64,000 nucleotides of DNA from Micavibrio sp. UBA7657. Lineage in GTDB: Bacteria > Pseudomonadota > Alphaproteobacteria > Micavibrionales > Micavibrionaceae. The position numbers were made by a program, and so were the translations under genes. Location: positions 364,755 to 428,754 of the forward strand of contig DLHX01000001.1 of the NCBI GenBank assembly GCA_002483465.1. Reading direction: 5' to 3'. This document shows positions 25,234 to 33,607 of the stretch, piece by piece (within the stretch, counting starts at the first letter, position 1; every line of letters starts with the position of its first letter). The notes below the pieces were generated by a model, which made no database searches, was not told where the DNA came from, and was given only the letters and a program-made list of their open reading frames with translations.

Positions 25234-26505
25234 ATGACAAGACAATCAAGCCAGCAAGAAACAACCGAATTCAACATTCCAGAAGAACTCTTGGGCGATC
25301 TAAGAATGCTGATCCCGAGCACCGAGTGTTTTGGTGATGCTCTTGGCCGTACGTTGGAGCGGAACCAGATCTACAATGTCGGTTTTCTGGTTGCCGCAAC
25401 GGAATTTGACCTTGTATGTGCAAAAAATATCGGTCGGATCAGACGGCAAAAAATAAAAGAGGTGCTGGAAGCTTTAGGTCTGCGGCATGAAATGGTTGAC
25501 GAGAAAACGTCAAAGCTCTTATTCGCACAGTCTCTTCCCAGCCATTGCTGGATGCTAAAGAAAAATGTCGAAGGTCAAAGAGAGGCCGACGAACTGGTGC
25601 GCAAAGTATTTAAAATTCCTCCCGGCGTTGTCCCGCAATTCCAGTTCGACGTAAAAAAGAAAAAAACTGAAAAGAAAACAGCCACGAATAATACAGAAAC
25701 CGTCACGGATCTTAACATTCCGAAAGAACTGCTGGGAGATCCGAGAATGCTGATCCCGGCCAGGCAGTTGTTGAGTGACGGTGTCGCCATCCGACTATCC
25801 AATGGCGGGCACCTGTTAAACGTGGGCTTGATGGTTGCCGCCACGGACAGGCAGTTTTACGTTATCCCTGGCATGGGATATGTCCGGATTAAAGAAGCTA
25901 AAGATGCATTAGCATCTTTGGGTCTTAGACCCGGAATGATAGATGCGGAAACAGCACAAGCTATGTTCCAGCAACTTGGTCCTCTGCCTGGTACAAATTT
26001 TGACAAGTACACGATAAATAAGGGGAAACAACAAGCAGCCGATACGATTATAAGGAAAGCTTTTAAAATTTCCAAAGACGCTGTTGTTCCAACCTATGAA
26101 GAAACAATGCGTAACGCTCCTGTTGCGGTAGAATTTCCTATATTTTTATCTTCAATTTTCAGTGAAGTATTAAAAAGCGACAAGACTCTCATGCGCAAAG
26201 CTCAGGAGGCGCTGAATAAGATCGCAATCGACCTGACGAAACAGGAACTCCAGCGGCATGTGCATGGCAATCCTTCTCCTGAAGAGAGGCAGCCAGACGG
26301 GGCAGTTTCTGACCGGCAGAACAGCGAAGCAGGGGAGAAATTGAATTTTTCCGCGCGTATACCGCCAATTTTCTCTACGGCAGTGGAAATCTATCCAGGC
26401 TTGCGCGAAGAAATAACTGATAAGTTCAGAGCTGCAGCCGTAACCATAGCCAAAGAAGCCCTGCAAAAACAACTCGATGCTATAGCATCGCCTGCGCACG
26501 GCTGA
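25234..26505 (+). CDS. Protein with two RNA polymerase alpha-CTD-like domains, 423 aa
   Basis: Not a described family as far as I can tell. Two tandem units (about residues 14-137 and 161-290) repeat the phrases IPEELLGDLRMLIP and IPKELLGDPRMLIP, then NVGFLVAAT and NVGLMVAAT, IGRIRRQKIKEVLEALGLRHEM and a matching RIKEAKDALASLGLRPGM. The latter copies the helix-hairpin-helix core of the RNA polymerase alpha C-terminal domain (IGDLV...TE..LL...N.G.KSL.EIK..L...GL.LGM). A Lys-rich linker (138-158) joins them. The last 130 residues hold two further related helical units. It probably binds DNA or transcription proteins in the cytosol. A terminator follows. Confidence 0.7.
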   Translation: MTRQSSQQETTEFNIPEELLGDLRMLIPSTECFGDALGRTLERNQIYNVGFLVAATEFDLVCAKNIGRIRRQKIKEVLEALGLRHEMVDEKTSKLLFAQSLPSHCWMLKKNVEGQREADELVRKVFKIPPGVVPQFQFDVKKKKTEKKTATNNTETVTDLNIPKELLGDPRMLIPARQLLSDGVAIRLSNGGHLLNVGLMVAATDRQFYVIPGMGYVRIKEAKDALASLGLRPGMIDAETAQAMFQQLGPLPGTNFDKYTINKGKQQAADTIIRKAFKISKDAVVPTYEETMRNAPVAVEFPIFLSSIFSEVLKSDKTLMRKAQEALNKIAIDLTKQELQRHVHGNPSPEERQPDGAVSDRQNSEAGEKLNFSARIPPIFSTAVEIYPGLREEITDKFRAAAVTIAKEALQKQLDAIASPAHG

Positions 26506-26526
26506 GCATTCGGTTTTCGATCAATA

Positions 26527-26555
26527 AAAAAGGCCCCAAGACGGGGCCTTTTTTG
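26527..26555. terminator. Bidirectional terminator between the alpha-CTD-like gene and nrdA
   Basis: AAGGCCCC (26530-26537) and GGGGCCTT (26543-26550) form an 8-bp stem with a 5-nt loop, with A residues before and T residues after. It serves both convergent genes. Confidence 0.9.
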
Positions 26556-26569
26556 TCTATGGCTGCCAC

Positions 26570-28408
26570 TTACTGACACGCCAAACATTCTTCATATTTT
26601 TTCTCGCCCTGCGCTTCTGAAAGCTCCGGCTGGCGGTTGTCTTTCGGCGCGTCGGACATTGTGCGCTTCCATGACGCGTCGGACTCGGCGCGCTGGATGG
26701 ATTTGCTGCGGCAGTAGTAAAGCGATTTGACGCCTTTTTTCCACGCTTCGAAGTGAACGCGGTGAAGCTCGGCCTTGTGCACGTTGGCGGGCAGGAACAC
26801 GTTGAGCGATTGCGCCTGGCAGACGAAAGGAGTTCTGTCGCCCGCATGCTCGATCAGCCAGCGCTGGTCGATTTCAAACGCGGTTTTGAAAACGTCTTTT
26901 TCTTCCTGGCTGAGGAAGTCGAGATGCAGGACGGAGCCTTCATTGGTGAAGATCGACGACCACACATCGTCGGTGTTCTTGCCTTTTTCTTCGAGAAGCT
27001 TGGCGAGGAACGCGTTCTTGACCGGGAAAGAACCGGACAATGTTTTATGCGTGTAGGCATTGGCCGCGTTCGGCTCGATGCCGGGCGACGCGCCGCCGGT
27101 GATGATGGAGATCGACGCGGTCGGCGCAATCGCCATCTTGTTCGAGAAGCGCTCCTGGATGCCGTAATCGGCGGCATCGGGGCACGCGCCGCGCTCGGCG
27201 GCGAGTTTAACGGAGGCATCGTCCGCTTGTCTTTTGATATGTTGGAATATGCGGCGGTTCCAGACTTTCGCCATGACGCCTTCCATCGGGATCATTTTCG
27301 ATTGCAGGAAGGAGTGGAAACCCATGACGCCGAGACCAACCGAACGCTCGCGCATCGCTGAATATTTCGCACGCTTCATGGAGTCCGGCGCTTTCTCGAT
27401 GAAGTCGGTGAGGACGTTATCGAGGAAACGCATGATGTCTTCGATGAAGGTCGGGTGATCCTGGTATTCCTCGAATTTTTCGAGGTTTAACGAGGAGAGG
27501 CAACACACCGCCGTTCGGTCGTTGCCGAGATGGTCGATGCCCGTGGGAAGCGTGATCTCGGAGCAGAGGTTCGACATTTTCACGGTGAGGCCCGCCATCT
27601 TGTGGTGGTCGGGGATCTGGTCGTTCACGTGGTCGATATAAACAATGTAGGGCTCGCCGGTTTCGATACGGGCGGTGAGCAGGCGGATCCAGAGGTCGCG
27701 CGCCGAAACTTTATCGACGACGTGATTGTCTTTTGGAGATTTCAGCGCCCATTGCTCGTCATTCTCGACGGCGATCATGAACGCGTTGTTGACGAGAACG
27801 CCGTGATGGAGGTTCAGCGCCTTGCGGTTCGGGTCGCCCCCGGTCGGGCGGCGGATTTCGATGAATTCCTCGATCTCCGGGTGCCAGATGGGGAGGTAAA
27901 TTGCTGCGGAGCCGCGGCGGAGCGAGCCCTGCGAAATCGCGAGGGTGAGGCTGTCCATGACGCGGATGAAGGGAACGATGCCCGAGGTTTTGCCGTTGCG
28001 GCCAACTTTTTCGCCGATCGAGCGGACATTGCCCCAGTAAGAGCCGATACCGCCGCCGAGCGAGGCGAGCCAGACATTTTCATTCCAGAGCTCGACGATG
28101 TCTTTAAGGTCGTCCTTGGTTTCGTTGAGGAAGCAGGAAATCGGCAGGCCGCGATTGGTGCCGCCGTTCGAGAGAATGGGGGTCGCGGGCATGAACCAGA
28201 GCTTGGAAATGTAATCATAAAGGCGCTGGGCGTGGGCGCTGTCATCGCCGTAGAACATTGCGACGCGGGCGAACAAATCCTGGTAAGATTCTTCGGGCAG
28301 CAGGTAACGGTCGGTCAGGGTGGCTTTGCCAAAATTCGTCAGAAATGCATCGCGCGATCTGTCGATCTGCACGCGATTTCCCCGTTCCATCTGCGCGACG
28401 TCAAACAT
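26570..28408 (-). CDS. nrdA: Ribonucleoside-diphosphate reductase class Ia, alpha subunit
   Basis: The catalytic subunit that reduces ribonucleoside diphosphates. At 612 residues it lacks the N-terminal ATP-cone of E. coli NrdA (761 aa), so dATP feedback at that site should be absent. NLCSEITLP carries the active-site Cys that forms the thiyl radical. The paired tyrosines of the radical route are in SLYYCRS, and the C-terminal CLACQ is the swinging thiol pair. ATG 28408 has GGGGAG 7 nt upstream. The frame extends to a TTG at 28423 that overlaps this site. Confidence 0.96.
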   Translation of the reverse strand: MFDVAQMERGNRVQIDRSRDAFLTNFGKATLTDRYLLPEESYQDLFARVAMFYGDDSAHAQRLYDYISKLWFMPATPILSNGGTNRGLPISCFLNETKDDLKDIVELWNENVWLASLGGGIGSYWGNVRSIGEKVGRNGKTSGIVPFIRVMDSLTLAISQGSLRRGSAAIYLPIWHPEIEEFIEIRRPTGGDPNRKALNLHHGVLVNNAFMIAVENDEQWALKSPKDNHVVDKVSARDLWIRLLTARIETGEPYIVYIDHVNDQIPDHHKMAGLTVKMSNLCSEITLPTGIDHLGNDRTAVCCLSSLNLEKFEEYQDHPTFIEDIMRFLDNVLTDFIEKAPDSMKRAKYSAMRERSVGLGVMGFHSFLQSKMIPMEGVMAKVWNRRIFQHIKRQADDASVKLAAERGACPDAADYGIQERFSNKMAIAPTASISIITGGASPGIEPNAANAYTHKTLSGSFPVKNAFLAKLLEEKGKNTDDVWSSIFTNEGSVLHLDFLSQEEKDVFKTAFEIDQRWLIEHAGDRTPFVCQAQSLNVFLPANVHKAELHRVHFEAWKKGVKSLYYCRSKSIQRAESDASWKRTMSDAPKDNRQPELSEAQGEKKYEECLACQ

Positions 28409-28473
28409 GAGTAAACTCCCCAATTTTTTTCGAATCTATTATATAGGCTGGTAGTGTTTGAAAGACAGTAGAA

Positions 28474-28520
28474 CTACTATCCCTAGCGGTTAGCTTCATT
28501 CAAAATACTACATCTCGTGG
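28474..28520. promoter_or_regulatory. Paired NrdR-like boxes upstream of nrdA
   Basis: CTACTATCCCTAGCGG (28474-28489) and ATACTACATCTCGTGG (28505-28520) are 31 bp apart. The promoter-proximal box ends TAGCGG and the distal one holds ACTACATCTxGTGG, the same order as at nrdB. The gene-free stretch 28409-28790 also holds a palindrome at 28552 and two DnaA-box-like 9-mers. Confidence 0.65.
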
Positions 28521-28551
28521 TATTGAACAATGAATTTTCGGGAAGGGGTAC

Positions 28552-28565
28552 AGGAAATTATTCCT
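28552..28565. repeat. Palindrome AGGAAATTATTCCT shared with nrdB region
   Basis: A 14-mer with one mismatch to AGGAATTTATTCCT at 20872. It lies 32 nt beyond the distal NrdR-like box of nrdA. Confidence 0.4.
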
Positions 28566-28572
28566 GAACATG

Positions 28573-28639
28573 TTATCCATTTTAGCAAAAGATTTTGAAT
28601 CTGCTGGAAGATTTTGGTCTATCCAAACCCTTATCCCCA
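28573..28639. promoter_or_regulatory. Two DnaA-box-like 9-mers upstream of nrdA
   Basis: TTATCCATT (28573-28581) and TTATCCCCA (28631-28639) differ from the DnaA consensus TTATCCACA by two and one bases. DnaA is known to act at the E. coli nrdA promoter. Two hits in an AT-rich gap could be chance. Confidence 0.3.
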
Positions 28640-28790
28640 GAGACCGGATTTTAAAATCGCAATAATATTTCCCTCGACCTATTCATAACGAGGCAAAATT
28701 CTATTTTAGGTTGTCATAGGTCCGCGGTCCTATGACATAAGAAGACAAAAATCCGCGAATCTTCTGCCCGACTCGGGGCGCCGGACCGCC

Positions 28791-29303
28791 TTATTTCACG
28801 CGGACCATGTCGCAGACCTTGTGGGCCTTCTCGCTTTCGGCATTCATGACGGCCATGATCTCGAATCTGTCCTTGGCCTTCAGCGAGGCGCGGCTGACAT
28901 TTTCGCCAACTTCTTCGGCCACGCACTCGCAGTAATCATTGACGACCTGGTCGGTATAGTCCGACGTTTTCGATTTCATGTGGTGGATGCAGAGCTTTTG
29001 CGAAACGGCCCGGTTCAGCACGCACGGCACGACGATCTTCTGCACGTAATAAGCGTCCAGCTTGGGAAAATCCGCGTCTGTTTTCAGCGTTTTTGTGAAA
29101 ACGGAGAATTGCGCGCTTTTGACCTTGCTCATTTCACAGGCGCAAAGCGCGGGATCGAGATTGTTGCTCGTGCATTTCTGGGATACGTGGGTCTCGATAT
29201 TTTTATAGCTTCTCTCCGCCAGGGTTTCGCTGTGTGCGGGCGCCGAAAAGGTTGCCAGTGACAAAAATACGGCCAGGAATCCGAAAACATTATGTTTATT
29301 CAT
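28791..29303 (-). CDS. Exported cysteine-rich protein, 170 aa
   Basis: Family not recognised. From ATG 29303 there is a signal peptide ending AHSE. The mature chain has eight cysteines, including two Cys-x-Cys pairs (LCACEMSK and YCECVAEE), which suggests a disulfide-bonded helical protein in the periplasm. No membrane segment follows the signal. The open frame extends upstream to 29339 but that part adds nothing signal-like. It is divergent from pyruvate kinase. Function unknown. Confidence 0.7.
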   Translation of the reverse strand: MNKHNVFGFLAVFLSLATFSAPAHSETLAERSYKNIETHVSQKCTSNNLDPALCACEMSKVKSAQFSVFTKTLKTDADFPKLDAYYVQKIVVPCVLNRAVSQKLCIHHMKSKTSDYTDQVVNDYCECVAEEVGENVSRASLKAKDRFEIMAVMNAESEKAHKVCDMVRVK

Positions 29304-29422
29304 TGTACACCCGCCTTTGCTGAGTTGTATGAAAAACAAGCTAAACCATTAAAAATCGAAAAGCTATATGTTATGCTAATCGAACTTTGCACCGTCTCCC
29401 CTCAATCTCTCAGCCAAAATTC

Positions 29423-30841
29423 ATGTCCCAGAAAAGAAACACCAAAATCGTCGCCACCATAGGTCCCGCCAGTAACAGCGCGGAAATGATCAAAGAATTG
29501 TTCGAGGCGGGCGTGAATATGTTCCGGCTGAATTTCAGCCACGGCAAACATGAAGACCACAGGGCCGCGCTGAATCACATTCGCGCGCTTGAGAAAAAAA
29601 CCGGGCGGCCCATCGCCATCCTCGCCGATCTGCAGGGACCGAAGCTGCGCATCGGCACATTTAAAGACGGCAAGATCGCGCTGAAGAAAAACCAGACGAT
29701 CCGTTTCGATCTCGATGCAAAGCCCGGCGATGAAACGCGCGTGAATTTACCGCACCCGGAAATCCTGAAGGTACTGGATAAAGGCAGCCAGATATTTTTG
29801 GATGACGGCAAGGTGCGCGCCGAAGTCACGAAGAAGGGCAAGGATTACGTCGAGGCGGTGATTAAATCCGGCAGCGCGCTTTCGGATAAAAAAGGTTTGA
29901 ATGTTCCCGGCGCGGTGATTCCCATTCCCGCGTTGACTGATAAAGATAAAAAAGATCTGAAGGCCGCGCTCGAGATGGGCGTCGACTGGATCGCGCAAAG
30001 CTTCGTGCAAAAACCCGAGGACGTTAAGGAAGCGAAAAAACTGATCGGCGGCAAAGCTGCGCTGATGGTGAAGCTGGAGAAGCCTTCCGCGATTGAAACG
30101 CTCGATAAAATCCTGGAGCTTTGCGACGGTGTTATGCTGGCGCGCGGCGATCTCGGTGTTGAAATTCCGCCCGAGGATGTGCCGGGCGTGCAAAAGCGCG
30201 TTGTGCGCCAGGTGCGCGCCGCAGGCAAACCCGTGGTTGTCGCCACGCAGATGCTCGAGTCGATGATAACGAATGCAAGACCGACGCGCGCGGAAGCGTC
30301 CGACGTTGCCACCGCCGTTTATGATGGCGCGGACGCGGTGATGTTATCCGCCGAAACCGCGAGCGGTGCGTATCCGCAAAAAGCCGTCGAGTTCATGGAC
30401 AAGATCTGCCGCCGCACGGAAACGGATGAAACTTATCTGCAGATGATGGCGGGCGCGCATCCCGGCACGCTGGGCGACCCGTCGGATGCGATTACCACGG
30501 CGGCCTATTACACGGCACAGGATGTCGAGGCGGTGTGCATCGTCACTTATACGATGTCAGGCTCCACCGCTTTGAGAATGTCGAGGCAAAGGCCGGAAAT
30601 CCCGGTGCTCTGCCTGACGCCCAAATTAGAGGTTGCGCGGCGCATGGCGGTGTCCTACGCGGTGCATGCCGTGCACGCGCCCGAAATCCAGGGCGAGTTC
30701 AGCGGCCCCGTGCCGCACGCCAACCGGATATTGAAAGCCGAAGGCATCGCGAAAAAAGGCGAGCGCTTCGTCATGACAGCGGGCGTACCTTTCGGCACGC
30801 CCGGCTCTACGAATCTTCTTAGAATAGCTGAAGTCGAATAG
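29423..30841 (+). CDS. pyk: Pyruvate kinase
   Basis: Converts PEP and ADP to pyruvate and ATP in the last step of glycolysis. ATG 29423 gives 472 residues, the usual length. The N-terminal KIVATIGPASNS, the PEP/metal-binding MVKLEKPSAIETLDKI and the ARGDLGVEIPPEDVPGVQK block are all intact, with VVATQMLESMI following. The C-terminal regulatory domain is normal. An upstream in-frame codon at 29387 would add residues unlike the family. The gene converges on the protease fusion gene. Confidence 0.98.
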   Translation: MSQKRNTKIVATIGPASNSAEMIKELFEAGVNMFRLNFSHGKHEDHRAALNHIRALEKKTGRPIAILADLQGPKLRIGTFKDGKIALKKNQTIRFDLDAKPGDETRVNLPHPEILKVLDKGSQIFLDDGKVRAEVTKKGKDYVEAVIKSGSALSDKKGLNVPGAVIPIPALTDKDKKDLKAALEMGVDWIAQSFVQKPEDVKEAKKLIGGKAALMVKLEKPSAIETLDKILELCDGVMLARGDLGVEIPPEDVPGVQKRVVRQVRAAGKPVVVATQMLESMITNARPTRAEASDVATAVYDGADAVMLSAETASGAYPQKAVEFMDKICRRTETDETYLQMMAGAHPGTLGDPSDAITTAAYYTAQDVEAVCIVTYTMSGSTALRMSRQRPEIPVLCLTPKLEVARRMAVSYAVHAVHAPEIQGEFSGPVPHANRILKAEGIAKKGERFVMTAGVPFGTPGSTNLLRIAEVE

Positions 30842-31771
30842 TTATTGCGCGCTCGCAACGACCGTCGCACCGGGATCGCTGTGCAGCCACCAGCCTTCAC
30901 GGTTAATCGAGAAGATGGGGCGGTAGCGCCCTTCGCTGTTCGCATCGACCAGCGTTTTAATCTGGTTGTCTAGCGCGTAAATTCCGTCATCGGTGTACAC
31001 GGCGAGAATCGCGTGCGGGATGTTCTTTACATTGTCATGCAGGATGACGACACGCAGGCGCTCTTCAGGAACACCCAAGGCCCGAAGGGCCGTATACTTG
31101 GCAATCGCGAAGTCTTCACAGTCGCCGCCCTTTTGCAGGAACTCAACCGGCGTCGCCCAGTAATCGGACTGGCCCCAGTTGCGGTTGTCGCTGATGTAAG
31201 GCCTGCTGTTCGCAAGATCGTTCACCTTGCGCGCCATTTCTTTCAAAGGCAGGCCTTCGAAATCTTTCAGGTTCTCGCGCCATTCCGCGATGAGCTTGTC
31301 AGAGCTGTCGCGTTTCAAGTCACGCTCGAAGCGGGCGAACATGCCCGTCCATTTCGTGAAAGGCTTGAGGTTGGCTGATTGTTTTTCAGCGGAGCCGAAA
31401 AGGCCCTGGTGAATGTTCAGCTTGCCGATGCCGGGCGCTGAAATCTGCAGCGCGATCTGCGCCGGAACGTCCTTGATCGAATCCGCGCGGGCTTTCTTGA
31501 TGCCGCTGCCGGGGATCGAGGCGAAGAAGAACATGCTCGCCGTGACGGCACGAAGAGCCCACTGGCGGAAAAGAATCATCGCCAGCTGGCGGCGCGAAAT
31601 CATCGCGTGTTTCAGGAAGATTTTTCCGAGAGGAAGGCGTGTGTCTTTCTGCTGCTTCAGGGCGAAACGAAGATCGCCTGAAGAAATGACACCTTTCATG
31701 ACCAGAAGTTCGCCGAGCCTGTTGCGGCCGAGAATGGCTTTGAATTCTCTGAAGATACCTGAGTTACTCAA
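30842..31771 (-). CDS. MshEN-like domain fused to LapG-like periplasmic cysteine protease
   Basis: A TTG at 31771 with GAGGGG 7 nt upstream starts a 309-residue protein. Residues 18-41 fit the c-di-GMP-binding MshEN motif at every fixed position (Arg18-Leu19-Gly20, Gly27, Leu34, Leu38, Gln41). After a 5-residue spacer a second, weaker copy spans 47-70 (Pro47-Leu48-Gly49, Ala56 for Gly, Leu63, Leu67, Gln70). A hydrophobic segment (about 71-88) follows, then a bacterial transglutaminase-like cysteine protease domain (BTLCP/DUF920, LapG family) with Cys218 in GGDCEDF, His253 and Asp268 as the likely triad. LapG cleaves biofilm adhesins. The fusion suggests direct c-di-GMP control. Confidence 0.82.
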   Translation of the reverse strand: MSNSGIFREFKAILGRNRLGELLVMKGVISSGDLRFALKQQKDTRLPLGKIFLKHAMISRRQLAMILFRQWALRAVTASMFFFASIPGSGIKKARADSIKDVPAQIALQISAPGIGKLNIHQGLFGSAEKQSANLKPFTKWTGMFARFERDLKRDSSDKLIAEWRENLKDFEGLPLKEMARKVNDLANSRPYISDNRNWGQSDYWATPVEFLQKGGDCEDFAIAKYTALRALGVPEERLRVVILHDNVKNIPHAILAVYTDDGIYALDNQIKTLVDANSEGRYRPIFSINREGWWLHSDPGATVVASAQ

Positions 31772-31892
31772 GTGACACCCCTCTATAACACACCTGTATT
31801 AACGCCCTTTTTTAATGCCCGGCTTGTTTTTGCCGGTTCAGGAACCCCGCCGTTTATCCGGATTTCCACCCCTTTATTACACACTAGAAAGA

Positions 31893-31921
31893 TTGACGAA
31901 TTCCTAACAAAGGCGCATAAA
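31893..31921 (+). promoter_or_regulatory. Putative sigma-70 promoter for hldE
   Basis: TTGACG (31893-31898), 17 nt and CATAAA (31916-31921) lie 33 nt before ATG 31955. This position supports the shorter hldE start. Confidence 0.45.
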
Positions 31922-31954
31922 ATCGTGAATTCGTTAAACATTTGGCGTTTTTCT

Positions 31955-33508
31955 ATGAAAAAGACTGAAAATAAAGCCTTTTCTGGCCCCGGTCAGGACG
32001 GCCTGGGAGCCGGTCTGGATGGCCTGATCAGGGCCATGGACGGGGTGCCCGTCCTGGTGGTGGGCGACGTCATGCTGGACCGTTTTGTCTATGGGGAGGT
32101 CGAGCGGATCTCGCCCGAGAGCCCCGTGCCCGTGCTTTCGGTCAGGCGCGAGGAGACCATGGCTGGCGGTGCGGGCAATACGCTGGCCAATCTGAAGGGC
32201 CTCGGCGCGGAAGGCATGCTCCTGTCTGTCACGGGCGATGACGAAGACGGCAAGACCTTGCGCCGCATGATTAAAGAATTCGGGTTTGATGATTCAGGGC
32301 TGCTGACCGACAAAGCGCGCCCGACAATTGTGAAGACACGTTACCTCGCCGGGCATCAACAATTGCTCCGCACCGATCATGAAACCAAAACACCTCTTAG
32401 TGATAAAGTCGCGGCTGATCTTTTGAAAAAAGCGGAAGGCTTTATCAAAAAGGCGAGCGCGGTTGTAATTTCCGACTACGGCAAGGGTTTGCTGCGCCCG
32501 GATGTGATTACGGCGCTGATCACGATGGCGCGCAAAAAAGGCGTGCCGGTGATCGTCGATCCCAAGGGTCATGATTTCAGCAAATATGCGGGCGCGGATC
32601 TGATTACGCCGAACCGCCGTGAACTCTCCGACGCGACACGCGGCGCGGCAACGGGTACCGATGATGAAATCATCCGCGCCTGCCACGAAATTATTTCCGG
32701 CTGCAATATCGGCGCTGTCCTCGCGACACGCTCGAAAGACGGCATGAGCATCGTCCGCAAGATGGGTGAGCCTGTGCACATGCCCGGCGCGAAAGATATC
32801 GAAGTGTTTGATGTCTCCGGCGCGGGCGACACGGTGATTGCGACCGTATCCGCAGCGTTAGCGGCAGGCGGAAGTTACGAGCAGGCGGCGGAGCTTGCCA
32901 ATATCGCGGGCAGCATCGTTGTCACGAAAGTCGGCACCGCGCCGATCCGCAGCAGCGAACTGATTGAAGCCGCGAGTAATATGGACGAGAAAAAATTCGC
33001 CTATGCCGACAAGCGCGCGCCGCTCGCGGAATGGAATGAAAGCGCCGAGCAAATTCGCCGCTGGCGCGCGAAGGGATTAAAGGTTGGATTCACGAACGGT
33101 TGCTTCGATATCCTGCATGCAGGCCATGTCAGTTACCTGAACGCCGCACGCGGCCAGTGCGACCGTCTCGTTGTCGGTCTCAACCGTGATGAATCGGTGA
33201 GATTGCTGAAAGGCGAGGATCGTCCCGTGCATGATGAAAATGCGCGCGCCGCCGTTCTTGCCGCGCTGGCCTGCGTCGATATGGTCGTTCTGTTCGGCGC
33301 GGCAAAAAAGAGCGAGGACAATACGGCGATTGAATTGATCACGCTGCTCAAGCCCGATCTTTATTTCAAGGGTGGCGATTACACCATCGACCAGATCCCC
33401 GAAGCCGCCGCCGTTCAGGCAGGCGGGGGCGCGGTTGCAATCATGCCCGCCGTCGACGGGCAGAGCACCACGTCTTCAATCAGGAAAATCCGCACCGAGG
33501 CGGCCTGA
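31955..33508 (+). CDS. hldE: Bifunctional heptose-7-phosphate kinase / heptose-1-phosphate adenylyltransferase
   Basis: Makes ADP-heptose for the inner core of lipopolysaccharide. ATG 31955 gives 517 residues. The N-terminal PfkB-type kinase (about 20-340) opens with VLVVGDVMLDRFVYGEVERI and has the DVSGAGDT anion-hole motif. The C-terminal cytidylyltransferase-like domain (about 365-517) begins VGFTNGCFDILHAGHVSYL, where HxGH is the nucleotidyl-transfer motif, and ends with the TTSSIRKI typical of the family. The frame extends upstream to 31772 but that part has no homology and overlaps the promoter. Confidence 0.97.
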   Translation: MKKTENKAFSGPGQDGLGAGLDGLIRAMDGVPVLVVGDVMLDRFVYGEVERISPESPVPVLSVRREETMAGGAGNTLANLKGLGAEGMLLSVTGDDEDGKTLRRMIKEFGFDDSGLLTDKARPTIVKTRYLAGHQQLLRTDHETKTPLSDKVAADLLKKAEGFIKKASAVVISDYGKGLLRPDVITALITMARKKGVPVIVDPKGHDFSKYAGADLITPNRRELSDATRGAATGTDDEIIRACHEIISGCNIGAVLATRSKDGMSIVRKMGEPVHMPGAKDIEVFDVSGAGDTVIATVSAALAAGGSYEQAAELANIAGSIVVTKVGTAPIRSSELIEAASNMDEKKFAYADKRAPLAEWNESAEQIRRWRAKGLKVGFTNGCFDILHAGHVSYLNAARGQCDRLVVGLNRDESVRLLKGEDRPVHDENARAAVLAALACVDMVVLFGAAKKSEDNTAIELITLLKPDLYFKGGDYTIDQIPEAAAVQAGGGAVAIMPAVDGQSTTSSIRKIRTEAA

Positions 33509-33607
33509 TTTTCCCATAATTTATAAGAGTTATGTGCAAGGGCTGTACGCGCCCCGGCTTAATTGATAGAATCTCAATCTGAATTTTAACCAACCAGGGT
33601 CCCCCAC

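Noticed and set aside
27530..28414. 294-aa open frame antisense to nrdA
   Set aside because: It is a shadow frame created by codon bias of nrdA; its translation is low-complexity and resembles no family.
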